Below are positions 14,946 through 22,193 of a stretch of 32,264 bases of DNA, in pieces. The notes below the pieces were generated by a model. It worked only from the letters and a program-made list of their open reading frames with translations. It was not told the DNA's origin and did not search any database. A program made the translations under genes and the position numbers. The stretch lies in assembly GCA_945889015.1 (NCBI GenBank), contig CAMDBL010000021.1:1-32264 (forward strand), in the 5' to 3' direction. The stretch's first letter is position 1. Every line of letters starts with the position of its first letter. The stretch comes from Devosia equisanguinis. Lineage in GTDB: Bacteria; Pseudomonadota; Alphaproteobacteria; Rhizobiales; Hyphomicrobiaceae.

Positions 14946-15938
14946 ATGCGCATTCGCTCAGTTGCCGTCGTCGCAGCCATCATGCTGTCACTCGCGGCTT
15001 GGTCGCCACAGGCAACCGCCCAGCAGAAGATCCGCGCGGCCTGGTCGCAAACTCCGGGCCATCTCCTGCCGCTGATCTTCACGGGCAAGCAGGGGCTCGT
15101 GCACTACGGCAAGAGCTACACGGTCGATCTCATCCGCATGCAGGCCTCAGGGCCGATGATGCAGGCGCTCGTTGGCGGCGAGATCGAATTGGGCGCGCTG
15201 GCGACCACCATGCTCTATGTACTGACGAACAACGCCAAGGCCGACGTTCGCCTCGTCGGCGATGTCATCCAGGACCGGCCGGGCTGGTGGTCCTCGCCGT
15301 TCATGGTGCGCAACGACAGCGGCATCACCAAGGTGGAGGATCTCAAGGGCAAGCGGATCGGCACCGCTTCGATCGGCGCCTCGTCCGACACCGCCATGCG
15401 GACGTATCTGCGCCGGCACGGCCTCACCGACAAGGATTTCAATACGATCGAGGTGGCGTTCGGTAACATTCCGGCGATGTTGATGGCCGGCAAGATCGAC
15501 CTCGGCATCATCCTTCCGCAATTCCAGAAGTCGGTGGATCACAGCCAGGTGAAGCCGCTGTTCACGATGAACGACGCGACCGGCACACAGCAGACCGTCG
15601 GCATCATCATGAAGAAGGACGTGATCGACAAGAACCGCGCCGTCTTGCTCGACTTCTTCGAGGACTACATCCGCGGGACGCGCTGGTTCCTCGATCCCGC
15701 CAATCGCGAGGCGGCAATCAAGGTGGCGATGGACTTCACCAAGCAGCCGCGTCCGTCGCTCGATTATTTCCTGACCAAGAAGGACTACTTTCGCGATCCG
15801 GATGCTCGGCCCTCTCTCGAAGGAGCCCAGCAGGCGCTCAACGTCTCGCACGAGGCCGGGGTGTTTCCAACCAAGTTCGACGTCAAGCCATACATCGATT
15901 TCTCGCTGATCGACGAGGCGAAGCAGCGGATCAATTGA
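14946..15938 (+). CDS. ABC importer substrate-binding protein 2 (NMT1/SsuA/TauA-like)
   Basis: A second periplasmic binding protein (330 residues), related to its upstream neighbour over the whole length. Shared blocks include VIQDRPGWWSSPF, KGKRIGT, LRRHGLTDKDFNTIEV, TRWFLDPANREAA and TKFDVKPYIDF. The signal peptide is MRIRSVAVVAAIMLSLAAWS, cut near ATA/QQ. The ATG at 14946 has GGGAGA 9 nt upstream. Segments around the presumed ligand cleft differ from the first copy (for example SGPMMQALVGGEIELGALATTMLY against STPAMQALAAGEVEMAALGSTSVY), so the two may bind different but related compounds. It starts 98 bp after the first copy, and the ATPase gene follows 109 bp later. Confidence 0.87.
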   Translation: MRIRSVAVVAAIMLSLAAWSPQATAQQKIRAAWSQTPGHLLPLIFTGKQGLVHYGKSYTVDLIRMQASGPMMQALVGGEIELGALATTMLYVLTNNAKADVRLVGDVIQDRPGWWSSPFMVRNDSGITKVEDLKGKRIGTASIGASSDTAMRTYLRRHGLTDKDFNTIEVAFGNIPAMLMAGKIDLGIILPQFQKSVDHSQVKPLFTMNDATGTQQTVGIIMKKDVIDKNRAVLLDFFEDYIRGTRWFLDPANREAAIKVAMDFTKQPRPSLDYFLTKKDYFRDPDARPSLEGAQQALNVSHEAGVFPTKFDVKPYIDFSLIDEAKQRIN

Positions 15939-16047
15939 CGATCGGGCCGGCTTCGGGGCCCATCGCAGAAGCGAGACGTCGAGCACGGGCGGATTGAGCA
16001 GTGGTCGGCCCGCGCCGTCAGGCAAGATTCAGGAGCAGGACCTCAGC

Positions 16048-16884
16048 ATGGCAGACGGATCGGGCAGCGAGCGGGCTCTAGCCTCCAAGGCGGCCATCGA
16101 GGTGGAGGGACTCAGCCACTATTATCGGCCCAACAAGGGCAAGCCGGTGCATGCGCTCGACAACGTCTCGCTCCAGATCAAGGATCGCGAGTTCGTCTCG
16201 CTGCTGGGGCCATCGGGCTGCGGCAAGAGTACGTTGCTCTACCTCATCGGCGGGTTTCTGGAGATCGAGCAGGGCAAGCTGCTGGTGTCCGGCCGTCAGG
16301 TGACGAAGCCCGGCCCCGACCGGGGCATCGTGTTCCAGCATTTCGCGCTGTTTCCCTGGAAGACGGTGCTCCAGAACGTGATGTATGGTCTCGAGAACAC
16401 GGGTGTCCCCCGCAAGGATCGGCTCGAGCGGGCCCAGCACTACATCAAGCTCGTCCACCTCGACGGCTTCCAGGACAGCTTTCCCTCCCAGCTTTCGGGC
16501 GGCATGCGCCAGCGCGCGGCCCTCGCCCGTACGCTCGCCGTCGATCCCGACATCCTGCTGATGGACGAGCCGCTCGGTGCACTCGACGCGCAGACCCGCG
16601 GCATCATGCAGGAGGAGATCCTGTCGATCTGGGAAAAGACTCAGAAGACGGTCGTGTTCGTCACCCACGACGTGCGCGAGGCGGTCTATCTGGCCGAGCG
16701 CGTCGTGATGATGTCGGCACGTCCCGGCCGCATCATGGAGATCGTCGAGACGCGCTTCGCCGACCGAGGACCGGGCGTCATGGACCGGCCCGAGTTCACC
16801 GAGAAGGCGAGCTACATCTGGAACCGCATCAAGGGCGAAGCGGCGCTCGCCGACATCGGCCAGAGCCGCATGGGTGGACACTGA
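16048..16884 (+). CDS. ABC importer ATP-binding protein (SsuB/TauB-like)
   Basis: The protein is 278 residues. It shows Walker A GPSGCGKSTLLYLIGG, Q-loop FQHFALFPWKTVLQNV, signature LSGGMRQRAALARTL, Walker B ILLMDEPLGALDAQTR and H-loop VVFVTHDVREAVYL, all intact. The FPWKT form after the Q-loop and the C-terminal ARPGRIMEIVET are typical of the nitrate/sulfonate/taurine importers. It is the only ATPase in the operon and presumably drives both permeases. The ATG at 16048 follows AGGAGCAGGA; the frame is open to 15994 but the extra residues look unconserved. The first permease gene starts 1 nt after its stop. Confidence 0.93.
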   Translation: MADGSGSERALASKAAIEVEGLSHYYRPNKGKPVHALDNVSLQIKDREFVSLLGPSGCGKSTLLYLIGGFLEIEQGKLLVSGRQVTKPGPDRGIVFQHFALFPWKTVLQNVMYGLENTGVPRKDRLERAQHYIKLVHLDGFQDSFPSQLSGGMRQRAALARTLAVDPDILLMDEPLGALDAQTRGIMQEEILSIWEKTQKTVVFVTHDVREAVYLAERVVMMSARPGRIMEIVETRFADRGPGVMDRPEFTEKASYIWNRIKGEAALADIGQSRMGGH

Positions 16885-16885
16885 G

Positions 16886-17638
16886 ATGACAGCCGTCACC
16901 AGCCGGATCGTGAAGTATCTGCCGCTGCTGATCCTCGCGATGATGTGGGAAGCCGCGGTTCGCACCGGCATAATCTCGAAGTTGATGATGCCGCCGCTGT
17001 CGGAGGTGCTGGTCTCCTGGTGGGATCTCGCCAGCAGCGGTGAACTGGTCACGCAGGGGCTGGCCTCTCTGAAGCGTATGGGCTCGGGGTTGGGCCTCGC
17101 GGTTCTCCTCGGGACATCGGCCGGTGTGCTGATGGCATGGTACAAGCCGGTCCGCATGCTGGTGAACCCGGTCGTGCAGATGTTTTATCCGATGCCGAAA
17201 TCGGCACTGATCCCAGTGATGATTCTGTGGTTCGGCCTCGGCGACATGTCGAAGGTGATCCTGATCTTTCTCGGCTGCCTGCTGCCGATCGTGGTGTCGT
17301 CCTACAACGGTGCACGCGGCGTCGATCAGCACCTGATCTGGTCTGCGCGCAGTCTCGGCGCGACCGAGTTCAAGGTGCTGCGCCAAGTGGTGCTACCCGG
17401 CGCGATGCCCGAGATCCTGGCGGGCCTCAGGACAGCGCTCGCCGTCTCGTTCGTGCTGCTGGTCAGCTCCGAGTTCCTGATCTCCAAGGACGGGCTCGGC
17501 TATTTGATCTCGGGCTTCGGTGACGGTGGAATCTACGAGGCGATGTTCGCGTGCATCATCACCGTGGTGGCGATGGGCTTCATCGCCGACCGGGTGTTCC
17601 AGATCTTCATGCGGAGAATGCTGTCATGGCGGGAGTAG
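16886..17638 (+). CDS. ABC importer permease 1 (SsuC/TauC-like)
   Basis: This is a 250-residue inner-membrane permease of the BPD_transp_1 type with about six membrane helices. The cytoplasmic EAA loop that contacts the ATPase is DQHLIWSARSLGATEFKVLRQVVLPGAMPEILAGLR. Other family features are PMPKSALIPVMILWFGLGDMSKV and EFLISKDGLGYLI. The ATG at 16886 is one base after the ATPase stop; a GTG at 16874 would overlap the ATPase gene. The stop overlaps the next permease start by 13 bp, indicating translational coupling. Confidence 0.9.
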   Translation: MTAVTSRIVKYLPLLILAMMWEAAVRTGIISKLMMPPLSEVLVSWWDLASSGELVTQGLASLKRMGSGLGLAVLLGTSAGVLMAWYKPVRMLVNPVVQMFYPMPKSALIPVMILWFGLGDMSKVILIFLGCLLPIVVSSYNGARGVDQHLIWSARSLGATEFKVLRQVVLPGAMPEILAGLRTALAVSFVLLVSSEFLISKDGLGYLISGFGDGGIYEAMFACIITVVAMGFIADRVFQIFMRRMLSWRE

Positions 17639-18483
17639 CTGAGATCCCCACGACCGCGCCGGCTTCGAGCGCTGCCGCCGTCGCCGTGCCACCGCCTCCC
17701 GCGCGCCGGGGCAGCTTCTGGGACTGGATCGGGCTGCCGGGGCACTTCATCTCGCTGGCGCTGCTGTTCGGCACCTGGGAGCTCGTTGCCCAGTTCGGCT
17801 CTTTCAATCCCTACCTGCTCCCCGCGCTCAGCACCGTGCTACATCGCGTGGGTGAGGACGTCGCGACCGGTGAGTTCTTCCTCAAGATCGGGGCGACGCT
17901 TTACCGGCTGCTGGCGGGCTTCTCGATCGCGGCAGTGCTCGGTGTCGGCATCGGCATCCTGATGACGCGATTCCGCCTCGTGAAATGGTTTTTCGATCCG
18001 GTCGTCTCGGTCGGCTTCCCGATGCCGAAGGTCGCTTTCCTGCCGATCTTCATGCTGTGGTTCGGCGCCTACGATCTGTCCAAGATCGTGCTGATCGCGT
18101 TCGCATCGTTCTTCGCCATCGCCGCCAATACCATTGCCGGCACTCAGGGCGTCGACCGTCAACTGATCTGGTCGGCGCGCAGTCTCGGCGCCAGCGAGGG
18201 AACCATCCTGCGCACGGTGATCCTGCCGGCGGCCCTGCCGCAGATCCTCACCGGATTCCAGATCGCGCTGCCGCTCGGCATGATCGTGACCATCGTCGCG
18301 GAGATGCTGATGGGCGGCGTCGGGCTCGGCGGCTCGATGATCCACGCTCAGCGCTTCGCCGACAGCCCCGGCGTATTCGCGGGCATCATCGAGATCGGCT
18401 TGTCCGGCTTCATGGTGATCTGGGCTGTGCGCGCGATCCGCGCCCGGCTGCTGGTCTGGCACCAGGAGACGGCGAAGAAGTAG
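17626..18483 (+). CDS. ABC importer permease 2 (SsuC/TauC-like)
   Basis: This is a second, distinct permease (285 residues) of the same class. It has a soluble N-terminal extension rich in Ala and Pro (about 30 residues, with VAVPPPPARRGSFWDW). About six helices follow, with PMPKVAFLPIFMLWFGAYDLSKI and the EAA loop DRQLIWSARSLGASEGTILRTVILPAALPQILTGFQ, then GGVGLGGSMIHAQRF. The ATG at 17626 overlaps the end of permease 1 and has GGAGA 9 nt upstream. Most importers of this class use one permease as a homodimer; having two different ones in tandem suggests a heterodimer. It is the last gene of the operon. Confidence 0.9.
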   Translation: MAGVAEIPTTAPASSAAAVAVPPPPARRGSFWDWIGLPGHFISLALLFGTWELVAQFGSFNPYLLPALSTVLHRVGEDVATGEFFLKIGATLYRLLAGFSIAAVLGVGIGILMTRFRLVKWFFDPVVSVGFPMPKVAFLPIFMLWFGAYDLSKIVLIAFASFFAIAANTIAGTQGVDRQLIWSARSLGASEGTILRTVILPAALPQILTGFQIALPLGMIVTIVAEMLMGGVGLGGSMIHAQRFADSPGVFAGIIEIGLSGFMVIWAVRAIRARLLVWHQETAKK

Positions 18484-18693
18484 GTCAGTGGCCAGTTGGT
18501 CAGATGATCAAGTGGTCAGCTGGCGAGGTGGTAGGCCGAACACGACGTGGGTCGCTGTCGGTGGTCGGCTGCTACGCAAAGGTTCCAGGAAGCTCTCACT
18601 CGCCATTGTCACGGTTACTGAGCCACGGAAACTGACGCTAGCTGGGCTCGCACTTCCCACTGGCGGGTCTCACGAACTCACCAATTCACCCAT
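18484..18693. repeat. Intergenic stretch with degenerate TGGTCAG and TGGTGAG repeats
   Basis: Between the importer operon and the convergent MlaC-family gene, the left end holds three spaced copies of a motif near AGTGGTCAG (18487-18518: CAGTGGCCAG, AGTTGGTCAG, AGTGGTCAG). The right end, read on the minus strand, holds related words (TGAATTGGTGAGTTCGTGAG). The two ends are thus similar in inverted orientation. No gene was recognised here. Confidence 0.3.
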
Positions 18694-19305
18694 CTACCGG
18701 TTCAGCGCCACCACCAGCGCCTTTGGGTTGCCGCCGTTCTCGGTGATGTAGTTCTCGAAAAGGTTCTTCAGGAACGGGCTCATCCAGAAGCCCACCACCT
18801 GCGCGTCGCGCACCTTGAAGGTGGTTCCCTGCCGGGTCAGCCACCAGCGGACGTCGTAGGTCTCGCCCGACTTCAGCTCGATGGTGGTGTCGACGTAGAC
18901 ACCTTTGCCGCCCTCCTCGGTCGCGGCCGTCACGATCGCGCGGTTGACCGGATACTTCCCGGCCTCCTTGGCGGCATAGTTCGATATGAACTTGATCATG
19001 CCGTTGTAATAGTTGGGCCGTTCGGCCTGGGCGAGACGCTGGGCGTAGGTGCCGAGCGAGACGTGCCCGATGTAGGGCACGTCGGCGTGCTTGCGCAGCA
19101 CGCCTGCGAAGGCCGCACCACCGCCGAGGCGCTGGGCGTTGATCAACTCGTTGGCGACGCGCTGCATGAATGCCGTCGGATGCTCGGCACGGGCCGGTGT
19201 GGCGGTCACCGCCAGCATCGCGAGCAGCATGGGCATCGTCAGCAGCAGGGCCGACAGCAGGGCGCGCGGCGACACTTGGCGCTTCAGGGACGTGGCAGAC
19301 GACAT
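18694..19305 (-). CDS. MlaC/Ttg2D-family periplasmic phospholipid-binding protein
   Basis: MlaC-type proteins carry phospholipids between outer- and inner-membrane complexes. This 203-residue protein has a signal peptide (SPRALLSALLLTMPMLLAML, cut near ARA/EH). The mature part fits the family: FMQRVANELI near the N-terminus, GVLRKHADVPYIGHVSLGTYAQRL, FISNYAAKEAG, then the strand region YDVRWWLTRQGTTFKVRDAQVVGFWM and NLFENYITENGG. The ATG at 19305 has AAGGAG 9 nt upstream; the longer open frame upstream is noise. No MlaA, MlaD, MlaE or MlaF gene lies in the window. Some members of this family (HpnM) belong to hopanoid loci, but no hopanoid gene is seen here. Confidence 0.85.
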   Translation of the reverse strand: MSSATSLKRQVSPRALLSALLLTMPMLLAMLAVTATPARAEHPTAFMQRVANELINAQRLGGGAAFAGVLRKHADVPYIGHVSLGTYAQRLAQAERPNYYNGMIKFISNYAAKEAGKYPVNRAIVTAATEEGGKGVYVDTTIELKSGETYDVRWWLTRQGTTFKVRDAQVVGFWMSPFLKNLFENYITENGGNPKALVVALNR

Positions 19306-19532
19306 GCGTTCCGGCTCCTTGCCGCTCGGATCTGTCTCGAGAAAAATTCGAACAACACTCAACACGACGCCCGCGGTCAGGTCAAACCTCGTGATCCCGG
19401 CACTGCGAGCCCCTCGATGGACCCCACAAACGCGGCACTGACAAGGCGCAATGATGCACGATACGCACGCTGGCCGTGCAGCGCGGGGACGGCGACGCAT
19501 GACTGGCCGTCTCCCAAGGCCTTGCGCGACAG

Positions 19533-19560
19533 TTGCCCGATCGCCACGGACGACTAAACT
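19533..19560 (+). promoter_or_regulatory. Candidate promoter giving a leaderless crotonase mRNA
   Basis: TTGCCC (19533-19538), a 16-nt spacer and TAAACT (19555-19560) form a plausible promoter. Its -10 box ends 6 nt before the ATG at 19567, so transcription would begin at or next to the start codon. Confidence 0.4.
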
Positions 19561-19566
19561 CAGGAC

Positions 19567-20346
19567 ATGAGCCAGACCGTCACCATCGAGCGCCGAGGCG
19601 CTGTCGCCATCATCCGGTTCGATCGTAAAGGAAGGGCGAACGCGCTCTCGTTCTCGATCATGCGCGAGTTGATCGCCGCCGCGCGCCAATTCGAGGACGA
19701 CGCGGAGATCGCCGCGATCGTCGTCGCGGGCGCACAGCAGGTCTTTTCCGGTGGCATGGATCTCAAGGACGAGGTTTGGGACGAGTTGCCTTCGTTGCCG
19801 GTCGGCGAGCGGCGTAAGATCGCCGCACAGGGCCCGCGTCTGGCGCGCGCCTTCATGTCACTCGAGCCGGTGACCATCGTTGCCGTCGAAGGGCCATGCT
19901 TCGCCGGCGGCATGGCGCTGGCCGCGATGTGCGATTTCCGGATCGCGGCCGACAACGCCACGTTCGCGGCGCCAGAGGTCGCTGTGGGGCTCAACATGGC
20001 GTGGCACTCAGTGCCGCGTCTGGTGCGGCTCGTCGGCGTCCAGGCGACGCGGCGGCTGCTGCTCGCCGGCGCGAGATGGGACACCGCCGAGGCGGCTCGG
20101 CTCGGTTTTCTGGACGAGGTGGTGCCGCCTGGCCAGGCGGAGCCGGCGGCACTGGCGATGGCGGAACGGATCGCGGCGCGGCCGCGGGTTGCGGCGCGGA
20201 TGGTCAAGCGCGCCATCGAGGCGACGATGCACGGCGGCGACATCGCCTGGAGCACGGCCGATGGGGAACTGCAACTGTTGAACTGGCAGAGCGACGAGTT
20301 CGCCTCAGCGCGCAAATCGCTCAGGTCGCGCGGCGCCAAGGGCTGA
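19567..20346 (+). CDS. Enoyl-CoA hydratase/isomerase (crotonase) family protein
   Basis: The 259-residue protein has the crotonase fold that binds acyl-CoA thioesters. Both oxyanion-hole regions are visible: FSGGMDL after AAIVVAGAQQV, and EGPCFAGGMALAAMCDFRIAADNATFAAPEV. The loop after PEV, usually GLIPGAGGTQRL-like, reads VGLNMAWHSVPRLVRLVG, so the Gly-rich element is replaced, while the Glu of PEV is kept. ARWDTAEAARLGFLDEVVPPG follows as expected. Hydratase, isomerase and hydrolase activities cannot be told apart. The ATG at 19567 has no properly spaced ribosome site (AGGA ends 1 nt before it), which fits a leaderless transcript. The stop is 3 bp from that of the convergent membrane-protein gene. 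Confidence 0.87.
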   Translation: MSQTVTIERRGAVAIIRFDRKGRANALSFSIMRELIAAARQFEDDAEIAAIVVAGAQQVFSGGMDLKDEVWDELPSLPVGERRKIAAQGPRLARAFMSLEPVTIVAVEGPCFAGGMALAAMCDFRIAADNATFAAPEVAVGLNMAWHSVPRLVRLVGVQATRRLLLAGARWDTAEAARLGFLDEVVPPGQAEPAALAMAERIAARPRVAARMVKRAIEATMHGGDIAWSTADGELQLLNWQSDEFASARKSLRSRGAKG

Positions 20347-20349
20347 TGT

Positions 20350-20997
20350 TCAGGTCGTTGCGGGGCTGAAGCCGGCGCCAACGAGGACGGGAGCGGGGCG
20401 ATCGGGCTCCGGGCGACGCTGCTCGTACAGGTCGCGGGCTGGAATTTCACGCATGCCGAGAAGTGTGCAGGCACCTTCAACCTCGCTCTTGCCGAAGCGG
20501 TCGGCGATGGCGAGCAGCACCGAGCGGCTGCGGTCGGGATGGGCCAGGATCAACTCGTGGCGCGTGCCCGACAACGACGCGCGGACATGGTGGGCCAATC
20601 CCTCGAACGAGGTCAGCGGCAGCGTCCAGGTGTTCGTGCCGAGGAGGCCCTTGTCGACGACGGTGACTTGATGTCCGTCGATCGAGACCGTGCGCATGCC
20701 CGTCAGTTTCGTCAGCAATCGATTGGCTGGCCAGGCCATCAGTCCCATCCACATCAGCATCCCCAAGGTCATCTGGGCGGACGCCAGCGGGCGTTCGGCA
20801 ATCACCGCGCGGGCCGAGGGCTCGCCCGCGAGCAGCCCGACGATCAGTGCGAACGGGATCGCCATCAGGATCATCATGATCGTCAACGGCACGAGCTGCA
20901 GCGCTGCCGGTAACCGCGCCGAGCGCTGTTCGATGACGAGCGGCAGCGAGGTGAGCGGCGCGCTCGGGGAAATCGTGTCATGGGCGGCGATGCGCAT
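20350..20997 (-). CDS. Two-helix membrane protein with a possible PH-like domain
   Basis: The protein is 215 residues. Residues about 31-58 (LQLVPLTIMMILMAIPFALI) and 72-92 (LASAQMTLGMLMWMGLMAW) look like two membrane helices. They are followed by a region of alternating strands (about 103-160: RTVSIDGHQVTVVDKGLLGT, then LPLTSFEGLAHHVRASL and HELILAHPDRSRSVLLA). That pattern is like bacterial PH-like domains, but I cannot assign a named family. The C-terminus is Pro-rich and polar. The chosen ATG at 20997 has no strong ribosome site. It is convergent with the crotonase gene and divergent from sahR. Confidence 0.65.
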   Translation of the reverse strand: MRIAAHDTISPSAPLTSLPLVIEQRSARLPAALQLVPLTIMMILMAIPFALIVGLLAGEPSARAVIAERPLASAQMTLGMLMWMGLMAWPANRLLTKLTGMRTVSIDGHQVTVVDKGLLGTNTWTLPLTSFEGLAHHVRASLSGTRHELILAHPDRSRSVLLAIADRFGKSEVEGACTLLGMREIPARDLYEQRRPEPDRPAPVLVGAGFSPATT

Positions 20998-21121
20998 TGG
21001 GAGGGGCTCATTCGGCGAGGCGGCAACGGAGCGAGATACGCACTCTAAGCCATCATGGTTTCGCCTCGATTAACCAAGCAAAGCCGTTCGATCCGGGCAC
21101 GAGACAGAACCGATGGGCGAC

Positions 21122-21149
21122 TTGACATATAAACATATCTTTATATGCT
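21122..21149 (+). promoter_or_regulatory. Promoter of the sahR-metF-metH operon
   Basis: A perfect TTGACA (21122-21127), a 16-nt spacer and TATGCT (21144-21149) lie 24 bp before the GTG start of the regulator gene. The inverted repeat at 21126-21147 covers nearly the whole spacer and touches both boxes. Confidence 0.55.
21126..21147. promoter_or_regulatory. Inverted-repeat operator, probable SahR binding site
   Basis: CATATAAA (21126-21133), six bases, then TTTATATG (21140-21147) is a perfect 8-bp inverted repeat. It is strikingly AT-rich in a GC-rich window. It overlaps the promoter of the ArsR-type regulator gene itself, the usual place for an autorepressor operator. ArsR-family dimers bind such dyads. 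A repressor bound here would block RNA polymerase. Confidence 0.7.
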
Positions 21150-21173
21150 GCTGTCCGTCGATTGGAGGCACAA

Positions 21174-22193
21174 GTGACGACGGCAAGGCTCGGCAGCTCG
21201 GATCTGGTGACGGCACTGAAGGCGGTGGCCGAGCCGACGCGGCTGCGCATCCTGCTGCTGCTCGTGCTGGGCGAGCTCAACGTCAAGGATCTCACGCGGA
21301 TCCTCGGGCAGAGCCAGCCGCGCCTGTCCCGCCACCTCAAGCTGCTGGTCGAGGCCGGGCTGATCGAGCGCTTTCGGGAGGGCAGCTGGGTCTACTTCAA
21401 CCTCGCTGACCGCGCCACCGGCGGACTGGTGGTCGAGCGGCTGCTGTCGCTGGCCGCCACCGACGATCCCGTGCTGGTCCGCGACCGCGAGCGCGCGGTG
21501 ACCTTGCAGAAGGAGCGCGAGCAGGCCGCCCAGGCTTATTTCCGCCAGCATGCCGGGCAGTGGGACCGCATCCGCGCGCTGCACGTTGCCGAGGCCGAGG
21601 TCGAGACTGCGATCGCCGAGGCGCTGGGCGCGGGGCCGTTCAAGCTGCTGGTCGATCTGGGCACCGGGACCGGGCGACTACTGGAACTGCTCGCCGCGCG
21701 CTCGGAGCGCAGCATCGGCCTCGACGTCAATCAGGACATGCTGGCTTTCGCCCGCTCCAATCTCGCCCGCGCGGGTCATCAGCACATTCACGTGCGCCAC
21801 GGCGACATCTACAGCGTTCCGCTCGACAGCGGCTCGGCCGATGCCGTCACCATGCACCAGGTGCTGCACTATCTACGCGATCCCGTGGCGGCGATCCGCG
21901 AGGCGGCGCGGCTGCTGGCGCCGGGCGGCCGGCTGCTGATCGTCGATTTCGCGCCGCACAATCTCGAGTTTCTGCGCGATGCCCATGCCCACGTGCGGCT
22001 CGGCTTCTCGCGGGATCAGGTTCGCAACTGGTTGGCCGATGCCGGCCTCGTGCCGCTGTCGGGCCGCGATCTCGCGCCCTCGGCCGCTGGCGCGCCCGGC
22101 GACAAGCTTACCGTTTCCCTCTGGCTCGCCGAGCGCCCGATCGAGGGCGGCCGGGCCAAGTCTCGCCCTCTCGCACTGGAAGGCACGAGTTGA
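21174..22193 (+). CDS. sahR: SahR-like regulator: ArsR-type HTH fused to a SAM-methyltransferase-like domain
   Basis: Residues about 8-90 form an ArsR winged helix (LKAVAEPTRLRILLLLVLGELNVKDL, then QSQPRLSRHLKLLVEAGLIERFREGSWVYF). Residues about 140-330 form a class I methyltransferase fold with LLVDLGTGTGRLLELLA, GLDVNQDMLAFARSNL, and LAPGGRLLIVDFAPHNLEFLR. In characterised SahR proteins this combination represses SAM-cycle genes and releases DNA when S-adenosylhomocysteine binds the methyltransferase-like domain. The neighbours metF and metH agree with that. I chose the GTG at 21174 because GGAGG lies 5 nt before it; the TTG at 21162 would overlap that site. The stop overlaps the metF ATG (TGATG). 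No cysteine metal site of classic ArsR is seen. Confidence 0.88.
   Translation: MTTARLGSSDLVTALKAVAEPTRLRILLLLVLGELNVKDLTRILGQSQPRLSRHLKLLVEAGLIERFREGSWVYFNLADRATGGLVVERLLSLAATDDPVLVRDRERAVTLQKEREQAAQAYFRQHAGQWDRIRALHVAEAEVETAIAEALGAGPFKLLVDLGTGTGRLLELLAARSERSIGLDVNQDMLAFARSNLARAGHQHIHVRHGDIYSVPLDSGSADAVTMHQVLHYLRDPVAAIREAARLLAPGGRLLIVDFAPHNLEFLRDAHAHVRLGFSRDQVRNWLADAGLVPLSGRDLAPSAAGAPGDKLTVSLWLAERPIEGGRAKSRPLALEGTS

Noticed and set aside
13642-17157. Long minus-strand frames opposite the importer genes (428, 292 and 359 residues)
   Set aside because: Each mirrors a recognised importer gene and has no family features of its own.
21560-22192. Frame of metF open more than 600 bp upstream, suggesting an N-terminal extension
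   Set aside because: This part overlaps sahR in another frame, reads as Arg/Gly/Ala-rich noise, and MetF of normal length begins at 22193 with a TGATG junction.
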